From: Candidatus Thiothrix anitrata
GTDB taxonomy: Bacteria > Pseudomonadota > Gammaproteobacteria > Thiotrichales > Thiotrichaceae
NCBI RefSeq assembly: GCF_017901155.1
Contig: NZ_CP072800.1
Coordinates: forward strand, 771,283-835,282
Direction of reading: 5' to 3'
DNA: 64,000 bases
The notes beneath the pieces were generated by a model. It was not told where the DNA came from. It did not search any database and was given only the letters and a program-made list of their open reading frames with translations. A program made the position numbers and the translations under genes. Below, piece by piece: positions 32,063-40,669 of the stretch (position 1 is the first letter of the stretch; every line of letters begins with the position of its first letter).

Positions 32063-33253
32063 TTATTGTTCTGCAAGGACTTGTTTGATTGATTTACCAA
32101 GTTTTATACTCAGTTCCCAAAGCATTTCAAAATTATTCGTTAATGTCTTAATATAGTCAGTATTGGTTGTTTGGTACTGAGTCCACGAGCCTTTTGTGAA
32201 TATATTCACATGCTCTTCATCCAAGTAAGTAAAAAATGCTTCATATGAAATCTCTGCTCCGTCTCTATAAATAAAGACACAATATTCCCTGAAGTATTTT
32301 TTATGAGTATTTCTTAGCTCGCTACGCTGAATTATCCTCCAGTTATTATTTTGGTATTTCTGAAGAAATTTAATAAAAACTTTCATTCGAGGCACGGAAA
32401 TATTGTCTTGAATTACTATTCTCCTGACCTCGTGTGAAAGGTTTTTCTCTTCATCAAACCAATCGCTTTTATTGTTTGTTATGAAAAAGTCAATACTAAG
32501 ATCTGTAAGCGGCAATACGTAGATAGATTCTATACAGTATTTTTGTTTTCTTGCAGCAGATGCTAATTTAAAAAAATTAAAATGTGGTATGCTTGAAGTT
32601 GAAGAGTCCTGGCGAATTAAATTAATTGTTTTTGCGGCATCATCAAAAAAAATATTTTTACTCATGCGATCACATAAGAGAATTTCCCCTATGCAAAATT
32701 TTTGCCTCTTAATTTTTTCTTCAAGTCTGGCTTGAGCGATTTTAAGCAGCTCTTTATATTGTTTTCTTCTTTCAGTACTTTTAGTTAAGTTAATTTTTGA
32801 ATCATCAATTAATTTATCTTTACCAATGTGACCACTTTTTCCTATATATTGCTGAATATGAGAAAGTATTGTGTCTATATGATCAACTTCATATCCATAG
32901 CATTGCTTGTATTGTAATAATTTACTCTTTGGGCAAATATCTGGAGATATAGCTATCGGTATTAAGAATTTTGATTCATCATCTGCTAATGTTAATGCAG
33001 CGCCTAATTCACCAGTGCAAAACTCGCTGTCAAAGTAATCTCCAGTAAGCACCAAAACAAAAAAAGTTGCTTCTCGAATATGTTTGAAAACAGTTTCACT
33101 CCAGTTTAAGCCTGATTGAAAACCATACCTGATTTGGGAAGTAAATAAAATTTGTTCTTCCCTAATTCCAACTTCAGATTCTATAATGTCGACAATTAAT
33201 TGGGTAAGCTCTTTATCTTTCTCGGCATGGCTTATAAAAAAACTCTTTGTCAT
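32063..33253 (-). CDS. TIR-domain protein
   Basis: A 396-residue protein with an N-terminal TIR domain (about 1-135), beginning SFFISHAEKDKEL. The segment FCTGELGAA contains the likely catalytic Glu82, as in NAD-cleaving TIR proteins. The remaining 260 residues are not recognised; they are mixed alpha-beta and lysine-rich with no clear membrane segment. TIR proteins with extra domains are common in anti-phage systems (Thoeris, CBASS, short Argonaute systems). Here it lies between an aminotransferase and a tryptophan-dioxygenase-like gene, on the same strand. Strongly AT-rich. Confidence 0.85.
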   Translation of the reverse strand: MTKSFFISHAEKDKELTQLIVDIIESEVGIREEQILFTSQIRYGFQSGLNWSETVFKHIREATFFVLVLTGDYFDSEFCTGELGAALTLADDESKFLIPIAISPDICPKSKLLQYKQCYGYEVDHIDTILSHIQQYIGKSGHIGKDKLIDDSKINLTKSTERRKQYKELLKIAQARLEEKIKRQKFCIGEILLCDRMSKNIFFDDAAKTINLIRQDSSTSSIPHFNFFKLASAARKQKYCIESIYVLPLTDLSIDFFITNNKSDWFDEEKNLSHEVRRIVIQDNISVPRMKVFIKFLQKYQNNNWRIIQRSELRNTHKKYFREYCVFIYRDGAEISYEAFFTYLDEEHVNIFTKGSWTQYQTTNTDYIKTLTNNFEMLWELSIKLGKSIKQVLAEQ

Positions 33254-33320
33254 TTAAAACCTCAAAACTGCTATGATTTAAATATTATTCAATAAATAAA
33301 CGCCTGAATGTTTCACGACA

Positions 33321-34502
33321 TCATAGACCACAGCGTTGATAGAATTTATCTATTCTATCAAAGGCTTTGTGAATGACTGATATATCACTAGCGAAGGACA
33401 TTCTCAAATGGCCCATTCCAGAAGGCCCCATACTTGAGCCGCCTACAGTGATAACTCCAGTTTCTTTAATCAATAGTTTTGCAAAATCCATATCTGGCAT
33501 TTCAAATCCTAAAAATTTAGGGAATACATAAAATGCACCTTGAGGTGTGTGATAAGTGAATAGGTTTGGTAAATTGTCTAAACGTGTACAAATGGCATTA
33601 CGGCTCTCAGATATTTTTTTAATCATTTCAGCCATTGCTTCTTTGCCTCGCGGGTCGGAAATAGCTGCTGTTACAGCTACCATAGATGGAGTTGGAGGGC
33701 AAATGCTAAAATAGGTATGGATATTGAAAATCCGTTCTGCGAGTTCAGATGGGGCATATGCGTATCCAATACGCCAGCCAGTCATTGCATATTCTTTAGA
33801 AAAGCTTCTGCAAAGAATAGTATGTTTTCTAAGTTCCGGGATAAATAATGGGCTAAAAATTTCTTTACCATATGTCAAAACAAAATAAGCCTCATCTAAT
33901 ATGAGAATTAAATTGTTAGAAATGACTGTTTCGGCAATTGCACGTACATCGGCCTCAGATAAGACAGTGCCTGTGGGATTGTTTGGGTTTGTTAGAATAA
34001 TCGCTCTGGTTTTTTTTGTAATAGCTTTTTTTAAAGAATCGATATTAAAAGACCATCCATCATTTTCTTTAAGCGAAACAAATATTGGCGTGGCTTCTGC
34101 GAGATGAATCTGGGATAGGTGAAGGGGGTAGCTCGGATCGAAGAAGATAATTTCATCGCCTTTTTCAATTAAGGCCATGAGACTGGAGAATAATGCACCG
34201 ATACCACCTAGAGTCAATATCAACTCTTTTGAGTTTGGATAAAATCCATAGTCATCGTCAATCTGCTTTTTAATAAGCTCGATTAGGTTTTTTTCTATTT
34301 CAGGTATCGCATCCGAGTACATTCCAATTTTTCCATCAACCTTGCTGCGCTCTAAAAGAGCTTCGTAGATAAAATAAGGGGTTGGAAAAAGCGGAGTACC
34401 TTGCCCTAATGAAATAGTATCACTGAACTGTGCAGCATAACGCATTATAGATTTTACGCCTGCGTTCGGAAGATTATCAGATCGAGATGAGAAGATATAC
34501 AT
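33321..34502 (-). CDS. Class I/II PLP-dependent aminotransferase
   Basis: A fold-type I aminotransferase of about 393 residues. It has the PLP motifs: NPNNPTGTVLS, DEAYF, and the lysine in SFSKEYAMTGWRIGY. The frame is open to an ATG at 34565, but family members begin near FSSRSDNLPNAG, so the ATG at 34502 is preferred. Related enzymes act on aspartate, aromatic amino acids or kynurenine. It leads the minus-strand group aminotransferase-TIR-dioxygenase. Specificity cannot be read from sequence alone. Confidence 0.85.
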   Translation of the reverse strand: MYIFSSRSDNLPNAGVKSIMRYAAQFSDTISLGQGTPLFPTPYFIYEALLERSKVDGKIGMYSDAIPEIEKNLIELIKKQIDDDYGFYPNSKELILTLGGIGALFSSLMALIEKGDEIIFFDPSYPLHLSQIHLAEATPIFVSLKENDGWSFNIDSLKKAITKKTRAIILTNPNNPTGTVLSEADVRAIAETVISNNLILILDEAYFVLTYGKEIFSPLFIPELRKHTILCRSFSKEYAMTGWRIGYAYAPSELAERIFNIHTYFSICPPTPSMVAVTAAISDPRGKEAMAEMIKKISESRNAICTRLDNLPNLFTYHTPQGAFYVFPKFLGFEMPDMDFAKLLIKETGVITVGGSSMGPSGMGHLRMSFASDISVIHKAFDRIDKFYQRCGL

Positions 34503-34734
34503 TTCTGTTACAACTGAATTTTGAGAAAATAACAGCGAGAAACTTGCTGCACAAAATGCAAACATGGTTTGTGATTACACATTATCTCCACTCCATCTTT
34601 CAATATAGCTACACTCGCATTTGGACTCTAATAACAGTACATGCACCGATTACTCTGATGGTAGCCTAACACTATTGAGTGTGTCCATGTAATTTCTATA
34701 GATTCCTAGAGCATCTCTATGAAAACCATGAGTG

Positions 34735-35927
34735 GCTGCACTTTCTATTCCATCACCGAACACGAAGGGCGCATCATCCAGAACCGTTCGCAGGAATCCA
34801 TCCTCCGCGAAGTCGAAGAAATCCGCGACAAAGTGTCGGGGTTCACCGGAGTCATTTCCGACCTCGGCGGCCCCACCGCGAATATGTACCGCCTCGCCTG
34901 CAAAGACCCGAAGATTGAAGCCGCGTGCCGCAAACCCGCGTGCGTCTACCCCGACGTGTGCCACAACCTCAACACCGACCACGCCGCCCTGAAGGAATTG
35001 TACCGCGAAGCGCGTACCTTGCCCGGCATCAAGAAAATCCTGATCGGTTCAGGCGTGCGCTATGACCTTGCCATCAAAGACCCCGAATACGTCAAAGAAT
35101 TGGTGACGCACCACGTCGGTGGCTATTTAAAAATCGCACCGGAACACACCGAGTCCGCGCCCCTTTCCAAAATGATGAAACCGGGCATTGGCGCGTATGA
35201 CGAATTCAAACGCCTGTTCGAGAAATACACCAAGGAAGCAGGCAAAGAACAATATTTGATCCCGTATTTCATCGCCGCGCACCCCGGCACGTCTGACGAA
35301 GACATGCTCAACCTCGCGCTGTGGCTGAAGAAACACGGCTTCCGCGCCGACCAAGTGCAAGCGTTTTACCCCTCACCGATGGCATCCGCCACCACCATGT
35401 ACCACACCGACAAAAATCCGCTGCACAAAGTCACCTACAAAAGCGAAAAGGTCGCCACCGCGAAATCACCGGAACAGCGCAAGCTGCACAAAGCGTTTTT
35501 GCGCTGGCACGACCCGAAGAACTGGCCGCTGCTGCGCAAAGCGATGGCGGAGATGGGGCGGCAGGAACTGATTGGCGATGGCGAGAACCAGTTGATCCCG
35601 CATTACAAGGCGGGTGAAGAACAGTTGGTGTATGAGGCGCATCGAAGGAAGAATAAGGGCGGGGAGCATCAGAAGCGGGTGGGGAAGCCTGCGCAAGCGG
35701 CAGTGGGGAAACCGAATTATGGTAAACCTGTGCAAAGTGCAGCGGCTGGTAAACCCAATACTGGCAAACCCGCGCAAACAACAACGAGTAAATCGAATGC
35801 GGGTAAGCCGCAGGGTGGGAAGATGTTGACGCAGCATACGGGTTTGCCTCCGAAACCCAAGGCTGATGTAGGGGGCAAGGGCAAACCTGCCCCCAAACAC
35901 AAGCCATCCAACAAACGGCGGGGTTAA
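34735..35927 (+). pseudogene. ygiQ 3' fragment, copy 2
   Basis: About 1.2 kb closely matching ygiQ from codon 402 to the end. Homology begins at the radical-SAM cysteine motif. The first cysteine is missing and the third is tyrosine (GCTFYSIT), so the fragment cannot bind the iron-sulfur cluster. The frame stays open to a stop, with an ATG at 34719 just before the homology. Its tail (GKP-rich repeats) differs from that of the full copy, so it is a separate allele and not a recent simple duplicate. Confidence 0.88.
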
Positions 35928-36016
35928 TCCAGCGTTCTTTCTGGGCATACCCCCCTTACGGAAAACGCGGTATAATTCATCTTCAATCTTGCTGAAAAAT
36001 ACTAGGAAATAAACCA

Positions 36017-36355
36017 ATGAAAGCATCTCTTTTTTCGCTGGCGGTGATTCTTGCTTCCAGTTTGGTGGTTACTGCTTGCGATGAGACCAAGGCCGACGAG
36101 TCCACCGTTAAACCCGCGTTACAAACAGAGACAAAGGAAGTGGTAGACTTGCAAAGTACTGACGTAAAAGCAAGCGACTTAGCGGAGGCGACCACAACCG
36201 TTTCGTCTACAGGGACTTCTTTAGAACCAAGTAAATTAGTTGCTGACGGTACGCCAGAATCTGGTTCTACTGATAATGAGTGGGATACTGGAGAAAGTCT
36301 TGCAGACATAGGGCTTCGTGCGAGGCTTGCTGATGGAATGATAATAGCAAAATAA
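36017..36355 (+). CDS. Small hypothetical lipoprotein
   Basis: A 112-residue protein with a signal peptide and lipobox (SSLVVTAC; lipidated Cys near residue 21). The mature part is acidic and threonine/serine-rich with no recognised domain. A TATAAT -10 element lies 41 bases upstream at 35971-35976, without a clear -35. It follows the second ygiQ fragment and is probably monocistronic. Confidence 0.6.
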   Translation: MKASLFSLAVILASSLVVTACDETKADESTVKPALQTETKEVVDLQSTDVKASDLAEATTTVSSTGTSLEPSKLVADGTPESGSTDNEWDTGESLADIGLRARLADGMIIAK

Positions 36356-36397
36356 ATCAAAGAAGGAAGAATCGATTGATTTTTACCCTTTATCCAC

Positions 36398-36691
36398 TCA
36401 AATTGCATACTGGATATTAAACGCCGATGCCTTCACCACCGGACGCACAGAACGGTTCTGTTTGCACAGTTCCACAATACCGTAGCGTTCCATCGTCTTC
36501 AAGGTACGGCTGAGGTTGCTGGTTTGCCGCCCGCTCAGAGTCGCTAAGTCTTTCAAGGTTTCCGGCTGGTTTTCCTCAATCATTTTCAGCAGGCGCATAT
36601 TGTTGTCGCTCAACACTTCACTCAGGGATTTCATGGAACTGAACCAAATTTGGGGTTCGCCCGGTTGTGGTGTGTAACGTCCCTCATTCAA
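36398..36691 (-). CDS. TumA-like HTH antitoxin, 5'-truncated copy A
   Basis: A MarR/ArsR-like winged-helix protein (HVO_A0114/TumA type): LSEVLSDNNMRLLKMIEEN then LATLSGRQTSNLSRTLKTMERYGIV. It is nearly identical to the copy at 40136-40492, but about 100 bases holding its first 20-odd codons and its normal start are deleted. The only remaining start is a TTG (36691) fused to the end of the upstream toxin remnant. The DNA-binding part is intact; whether it is translated is uncertain. Confidence 0.65.
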   Translation of the reverse strand: MNEGRYTPQPGEPQIWFSSMKSLSEVLSDNNMRLLKMIEENQPETLKDLATLSGRQTSNLSRTLKTMERYGIVELCKQNRSVRPVVKASAFNIQYAI

Positions 36692-36795
36692 AATCTGGTT
36701 AAGTACGCCTCAATTTTGTACCAATAACCGTTTTCTTCCGTGTATTCCGTGCCATTCAATTCCAGCAGGATACTGAGTCCATCATCGTATGCCAT
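36688..36795 (-). pseudogene. TumE-like toxin remnant, copy A
   Basis: A 35-codon ORF starting MAYDDGLSILLELNG and containing ENGYWYKIEAYLTRF before a stop. This matches the N-terminal third of TumE/DUF6516 toxins, which normally continue for about 70 more residues. It lies directly upstream of the antitoxin-like gene, in the usual toxin-then-antitoxin order. The same truncation is present in copy B, so the toxin was already broken before the pair was duplicated. Confidence 0.6.
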
Positions 36796-36928
36796 ACCAT
36801 CATCTTTATTATCAGCAGATGATAGTCATCATAATAGGAATATACGCTTGCTTCAAATTCGACAACACCTGTCATCTTGTTTTAAAGTTCTCGCTATCAG
36901 CTTCTTAACCGTAGGATGACCCCATGCC

Positions 36929-37333
36929 ATGACCACATTGCAAGTCAATTCAGCTATTGAACTGGATCAGGTGTTACGCGGTGTTGAAATGCTCGACACG
37001 CCAGAGCTGGAACGCTTCTTTTCGCAAGTCGGTATCCTGTTGGCACGCCGCAAAGCACCCAGTATCCCGCAACGGGAAGCGGTATTGCTGCAACAAATCA
37101 ATACGCCGTTGCCCGCGCAAACGCTGGCAGACTATCAGGATCTCAGCCAAAAATTGCGCGATGAGAATATTACGCCAGCCGAACATGCTCACTTACTAAC
37201 CTTGGTGGATGTTGTCGAACTGGCAGATGCCGAACGGATGCAGCATTTATTTGAGCTTGCCCAACTGCGCAACGTACCACTGGATACACTGATGCAACAG
37301 TTAGGGATTCAGACACCAGCACCTTATGTCTAA
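36929..37333 (+). CDS. Small hypothetical protein upstream of HNH nuclease
   Basis: A 134-residue, mostly helical, leucine-rich protein with no recognised domain; there is no signal peptide or membrane segment. Its end overlaps the start of the HNH nuclease gene by eight bases, so the two are co-translated and probably work together. Similar small-protein plus HNH pairs are familiar from other bacteria, but the role is not known. Confidence 0.6.
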   Translation: MTTLQVNSAIELDQVLRGVEMLDTPELERFFSQVGILLARRKAPSIPQREAVLLQQINTPLPAQTLADYQDLSQKLRDENITPAEHAHLLTLVDVVELADAERMQHLFELAQLRNVPLDTLMQQLGIQTPAPYV

Positions 37334-37748
37334 ACGCCATCTTTCCAGCGCGGAACAAAGCGCGATTATTGAGCGTGCGGGTGGACGTTGCGAGTATTGC
37401 CAAAGCCAGATGGAATATTCGGGGCAATCGTTCGAGTTTGATCATATCGCCCCTATCAGCCGTGCGGGCGAAACATCGCTTGAAAATCTAGCCTTAGCCT
37501 GCGGTGGATGCAATCGCCACAAATCCAATAAAGTGCAAGGCATTGATCCTGCGACAGGTGATAGGGTTGAGCTGTTTAATCCGCGCCAGCAACAATGGGA
37601 AGTCCATTTTGGTTGGACGGATGATTACACTCAAATGATTGGTTTGACAGCAATCGGGCGAGCAACCGTAGCAGCGTTAAAACTCAATCGTATGGGCTTG
37701 GTGAATATGCGGCGTGTGCTCTGTATGGCGGGCAAGCATCCAGCGTAG
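37326..37748 (+). CDS. HNH endonuclease
   Basis: A 140-residue nuclease with a complete HNH fold: CEYC zinc ligands, the [11 protein letters not shown] segment with the catalytic His, the [10 protein letters not shown] segment and the second zinc pair. It overlaps the preceding small gene by eight bases. The third ygiQ fragment begins about 16 bases after its stop. Confidence 0.82.
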   Translation: MSKRHLSSAEQSAIIERAGGRCEYCQSQMEYSGQSFEFDHIAPISRAGETSLENLALACGGCNRHKSNKVQGIDPATGDRVELFNPRQQQWEVHFGWTDDYTQMIGLTAIGRATVAALKLNRMGLVNMRRVLCMAGKHPA

Positions 37749-37763
37749 GCAACAAGGATAAAG

Positions 37764-38380
37764 GGGGTAAGGAACAATACCTGATTCCGTATTTCATCGC
37801 CGCGCACCCCGGCACGTCCGACGAAGACATGCTCAACCTTGCGCTGTGGCTCAAGAAAAACGGCTTCCGCGCCGACCAAGTGCAAGCGTTTTACCCCTCA
37901 CCGATGGCATCCGCCACCACCATGTACCACACCGACATGGTTGCTGAGCGTAGCCGAAGTAAAAACCCGCTGCACAAAGTCACCTACAAGAGCGAAAAAG
38001 TCGCCACCGCAAAATCACCGGAACAGCGCAAGCTGCACAAAGCGTTTTTGCGCTGGCACGACCCGAAAAACTGGCCGCTGCTGCGTAAAGCGATAGCTGA
38101 CATGGGGCGGCAGGAACTGATTGGCGATGGCGAAAACCAGTTGATCCCGCATTACAAAGCGGGTGAGGAACAGTTGGTGTATGAGGCGCATCGGCGCAAG
38201 AATAAAGGTTGGGAGCATCAGAAGCGGGTGGGGAAGCCTGCGCAAGTGGCAGCGAAACCGAATGCGGGTAAGCCGCAGGGTGGGAAGGTGTTGACGCAGC
38301 ATACGGGGTTGCCACCGAAGGCGCGGGCGGATGTAGGTGGTAAACCGAGACCGACCAACAAATCCAAGCGAGGACGGTAA
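37764..38380 (+). pseudogene. ygiQ 3' fragment, copy 3
   Basis: About 0.6 kb matching ygiQ from around codon 570 to the end ([22 protein letters not shown] onwards). The 5' part is absent and no plausible start fits the family. It carries a 24-base in-frame insertion at 37937-37960 and its own variant tail. Confidence 0.85.
37937..37960. repeat. 24-base in-frame repeat insertion in ygiQ fragment
   Basis: Compared with the other ygiQ copies, 24 bases containing CTGAGCGTAGCCGAAG are inserted, adding exactly eight codons (MVAERSRS). The core resembles short dispersed repeats seen in many bacterial genomes. Confidence 0.6.
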
Positions 38381-38439
38381 TGGCTAATCATCCAACAAGC
38401 GTAGTATTATCACCCTAACAACAATTCATCGGGGCTGTT

Positions 38440-39117
38440 ATGAAAGTAGACGAATACCTCCAATTGCTGAACGATCGCAAGAAAATCAGTGACGTAAAAG
38501 AAAAAATCATTCGGCGATTGTGGGGTAACGAATCTGACAGTTTCCCGAAACCTTGGGTATCTTCTGCCGAATTACTGGAACTGACAGGTCAGAAATACTT
38601 TGACCGACGCACCAGAGAACTCCGCGACCAATTGGGCTGCAACATTGAAACGATTTACCTTGACGCATTTTCTGGTCACGCATGGCGCATCCATTCTCCA
38701 GAACTGGCAGACGCACAAGACCGTGAATACTTGACCCAAAGCCAGAAAAACAAGCTATTTCAAGACAATGGTTTCACCTGCGTTACCTGTGGCGTGTATC
38801 TCCAACCCGGTGTCAGAGGCTTGCAAGCCGACCACAAAGTACCTCTCTCGCGTGGTGGCGGCAATGAACTCCACAATTGGCAACCCATGTGCAACAACTG
38901 TAATGTTGGTAAACGCCGAGCATGTGAGGGTTGTTCACTGGATTGCCAAACCTGTTCTTGGGCTTTCCCTGAAAAACATGGAGTACGAGCCATGTTCGCA
39001 ATCAGTGAACAAACCCTGAGAAGAGTGACCGGATACGCCAACCGGATGGGCAAAAGCCGCGACCAAATCATGGAGTCGGCGGCTAATGAATATCTAGATA
39101 AGCGTGAAAAAGATTAA
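38440..39117 (+). CDS. HNH restriction endonuclease, probable type II
   Basis: A 225-residue protein. The C-terminal half has an HNH core (CVTCGVYL, LQADHKVPLSRGG, NWQPMCNNCN) followed by further cysteines (CEGCSLDCQTC). The N-terminal part may read the DNA site (SSAELLELTG, DRRTRELRDQLG). It is tail-to-tail with a cytosine methyltransferase gene, the two stop codons overlapping, which supports a restriction-modification pair. The recognition site cannot be read from sequence. Confidence 0.82.
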   Translation: MKVDEYLQLLNDRKKISDVKEKIIRRLWGNESDSFPKPWVSSAELLELTGQKYFDRRTRELRDQLGCNIETIYLDAFSGHAWRIHSPELADAQDREYLTQSQKNKLFQDNGFTCVTCGVYLQPGVRGLQADHKVPLSRGGGNELHNWQPMCNNCNVGKRRACEGCSLDCQTCSWAFPEKHGVRAMFAISEQTLRRVTGYANRMGKSRDQIMESAANEYLDKREKD

Positions 39118-40124
39118 GCGGCTAAACGGCTGCTATTCGCTATATCAAGCGCATAAATAATTTGTCTGCCTACCGCTTCAGCTACGGGTGGTGGCAAAGC
39201 ATTACCTACTTGTCTATAAGCTGGCGTTTTCTTGCCGTAAAACTCCCACCAATCAGGGAAACCTTGAATTCTAGCAGCCATCCTCACCGTCAATAACGGC
39301 ATGTATTCGTAGCCAATCTTATTTTTGTAGCCAACGAAACCCTTTTCCGGTGGATGCTCACCAACCAGATTACCGTTTACGTGCAAAGCCTGCCATGCGC
39401 GTCTGGCACGGGTTGGTCCAAGATCAGGCCCACCGTGTTTTTTAGAGCCACCAACTAAGGTAGGGGCAATCTTGTTAGCTTTTTGTTTCCACTCTGCTGC
39501 ATATTCCCAGCCTTGGGATGCCATTAAATCATATAAGGCTTCACCAACTGTTGGGGGAGTAATCTTGTAGACAGGCCATGCAAAGTAGCTTGCATATTCT
39601 GCCTTTAATGCCACCAAAATAACGCGTGGGCGCAATTGCGGAACACCAAAATCACAAGCATTGAGCAATTTCCAGAAAACCTTGTAACCCATGCACCCCA
39701 ATCGGGATTCAATTTCAGCACGGTAAGCATCAAATTTTGCATCCAACAGACCAGCCACGTTTTCCAACATGACTGCTTTGGGCTGAGTGTTGTTCACAAT
39801 GTCTAATGCAGCAGGAAATAAATCCCGCTCATCCTGCTTGCCAAGTTGCTTACCTGCTGTTGAGAATGGTGGGCAGGGAACGCCGCCCGCAACAAGATCA
39901 ATGCCTTTGTATTGATTAGAGGAATATTTAGAAAACTCTTCTATGCAACCCTCAACGATTTGACCCCAGCCCAAGTCATGTAACGCATTGTTATGTCTGA
40001 GTGTCTGACACGCTGGCTTGTCTATATCCATCAATAGCTGGTGCTGAAAACCTGCTAAGTGTAAACCAAGTGCCTGTCCGCCTGCTCCGGCACACAGTTC
40101 GATAGAGGTATACTGACTTTTCAT
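39114..40124 (-). CDS. DNA cytosine-5 methyltransferase
   Basis: A C5-cytosine methyltransferase of about 336 residues. Motifs are in order: I (SIELCAGAGGQALGL), IV with catalytic cysteine (GGVPCPPFSTAG), VI (MLENVAGL), VIII (QLRPRVILVAL) and IX-X (ARIQGFPDWW, YRQVGNALPP). The open frame extends to a TTG at 40139 that would overlap the antitoxin-like stop. The ATG at 40124 gives the normal N-terminus. It protects the host DNA from the neighbouring HNH nuclease and may be co-transcribed with the upstream HTH gene. Confidence 0.9.
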   Translation of the reverse strand: MKSQYTSIELCAGAGGQALGLHLAGFQHQLLMDIDKPACQTLRHNNALHDLGWGQIVEGCIEEFSKYSSNQYKGIDLVAGGVPCPPFSTAGKQLGKQDERDLFPAALDIVNNTQPKAVMLENVAGLLDAKFDAYRAEIESRLGCMGYKVFWKLLNACDFGVPQLRPRVILVALKAEYASYFAWPVYKITPPTVGEALYDLMASQGWEYAAEWKQKANKIAPTLVGGSKKHGGPDLGPTRARRAWQALHVNGNLVGEHPPEKGFVGYKNKIGYEYMPLLTVRMAARIQGFPDWWEFYGKKTPAYRQVGNALPPPVAEAVGRQIIYALDIANSSRLAA

Positions 40125-40135
40125 CGTTCTAGAAC

Positions 40136-40492
40136 TCAAATCGCATACTGGATATTAAACGCCGTAGCCTTCACCACCGGACGCACGGAACGGTTCTGTT
40201 TGCACAGTTCCACAATGCCGTAGCGTTCCATCGTCTTCAAGGTACGGCTGAGGTTGCTGGTTTGCCGCCCGCTCAGCGTCGCCAAGTCTTTCAAGGTTTC
40301 CGGCTGATTTTCCTCAATCATTTTCAGCAGGCGCATGTTGTTATCGCTCAACACTTCACTCAGGGATTTCATGGAACTGAACCAAATTTTGGGTTCGCCC
40401 GGTTGTGGTGCGTAACGTCCGGCAGCAATCGCCAGTACCCGTTGCTGGAACTGTTCGCGGGGCATGATGCCAACATTCAAAACGGTATTCAT
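40136..40492 (-). CDS. TumA-like HTH antitoxin, full-length copy B
   Basis: A 118-residue winged-helix protein of the HVO_A0114/TumA type, with the helix-turn-helix LKDLATLSGRQTSNLSRTLK. It starts with ATG and a GAGGTGA-like site. It is the intact counterpart of the truncated copy at 36398-36691. Its usual toxin partner upstream is reduced to a broken remnant. The methyltransferase follows within about 12 bases, so it may now act as a controller of the restriction-modification genes; that is inference. Confidence 0.75.
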   Translation of the reverse strand: MNTVLNVGIMPREQFQQRVLAIAAGRYAPQPGEPKIWFSSMKSLSEVLSDNNMRLLKMIEENQPETLKDLATLSGRQTSNLSRTLKTMERYGIVELCKQNRSVRPVVKATAFNIQYAI

Positions 40493-40508
40493 GGTTTGCT
40501 CACCTCAT

Positions 40509-40616
40509 TCAAAATCTGGTTAAGTACGCCTTAATTTTGTACCAATAACCGTTTTCTTCCGTGTATTCCGTGCCATTCAATTCCAGCAGGATGCTGAGTC
40601 CGTCATCTTATGCCAT
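40509..40616 (-). pseudogene. TumE-like toxin remnant, copy B
   Basis: The same 35-codon remnant as at 36688-36795, ending KAYLTRF-stop, but with an extra stop (TAA, 40609-40611) at codon 3 replacing the tyrosine of copy A. It is therefore more decayed. Confidence 0.6.
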
Positions 40617-40669
40617 ACCATCATCTTTATTATCAGCAGATGATAGCTATCGTAGCAGAAAAATAAAGC

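Noticed and set aside
34566-34734. Attachment site or integrase remnant at the right edge of the TIR cluster
   Set aside because: No direct repeat matching the left edge near 29270 and no integrase-like ORF could be found by eye.
36720-36928. CRISPR or tandem repeats near the duplicated toxin-antitoxin segments
   Set aside because: The similarity is a single large duplication, not regularly spaced short repeats.
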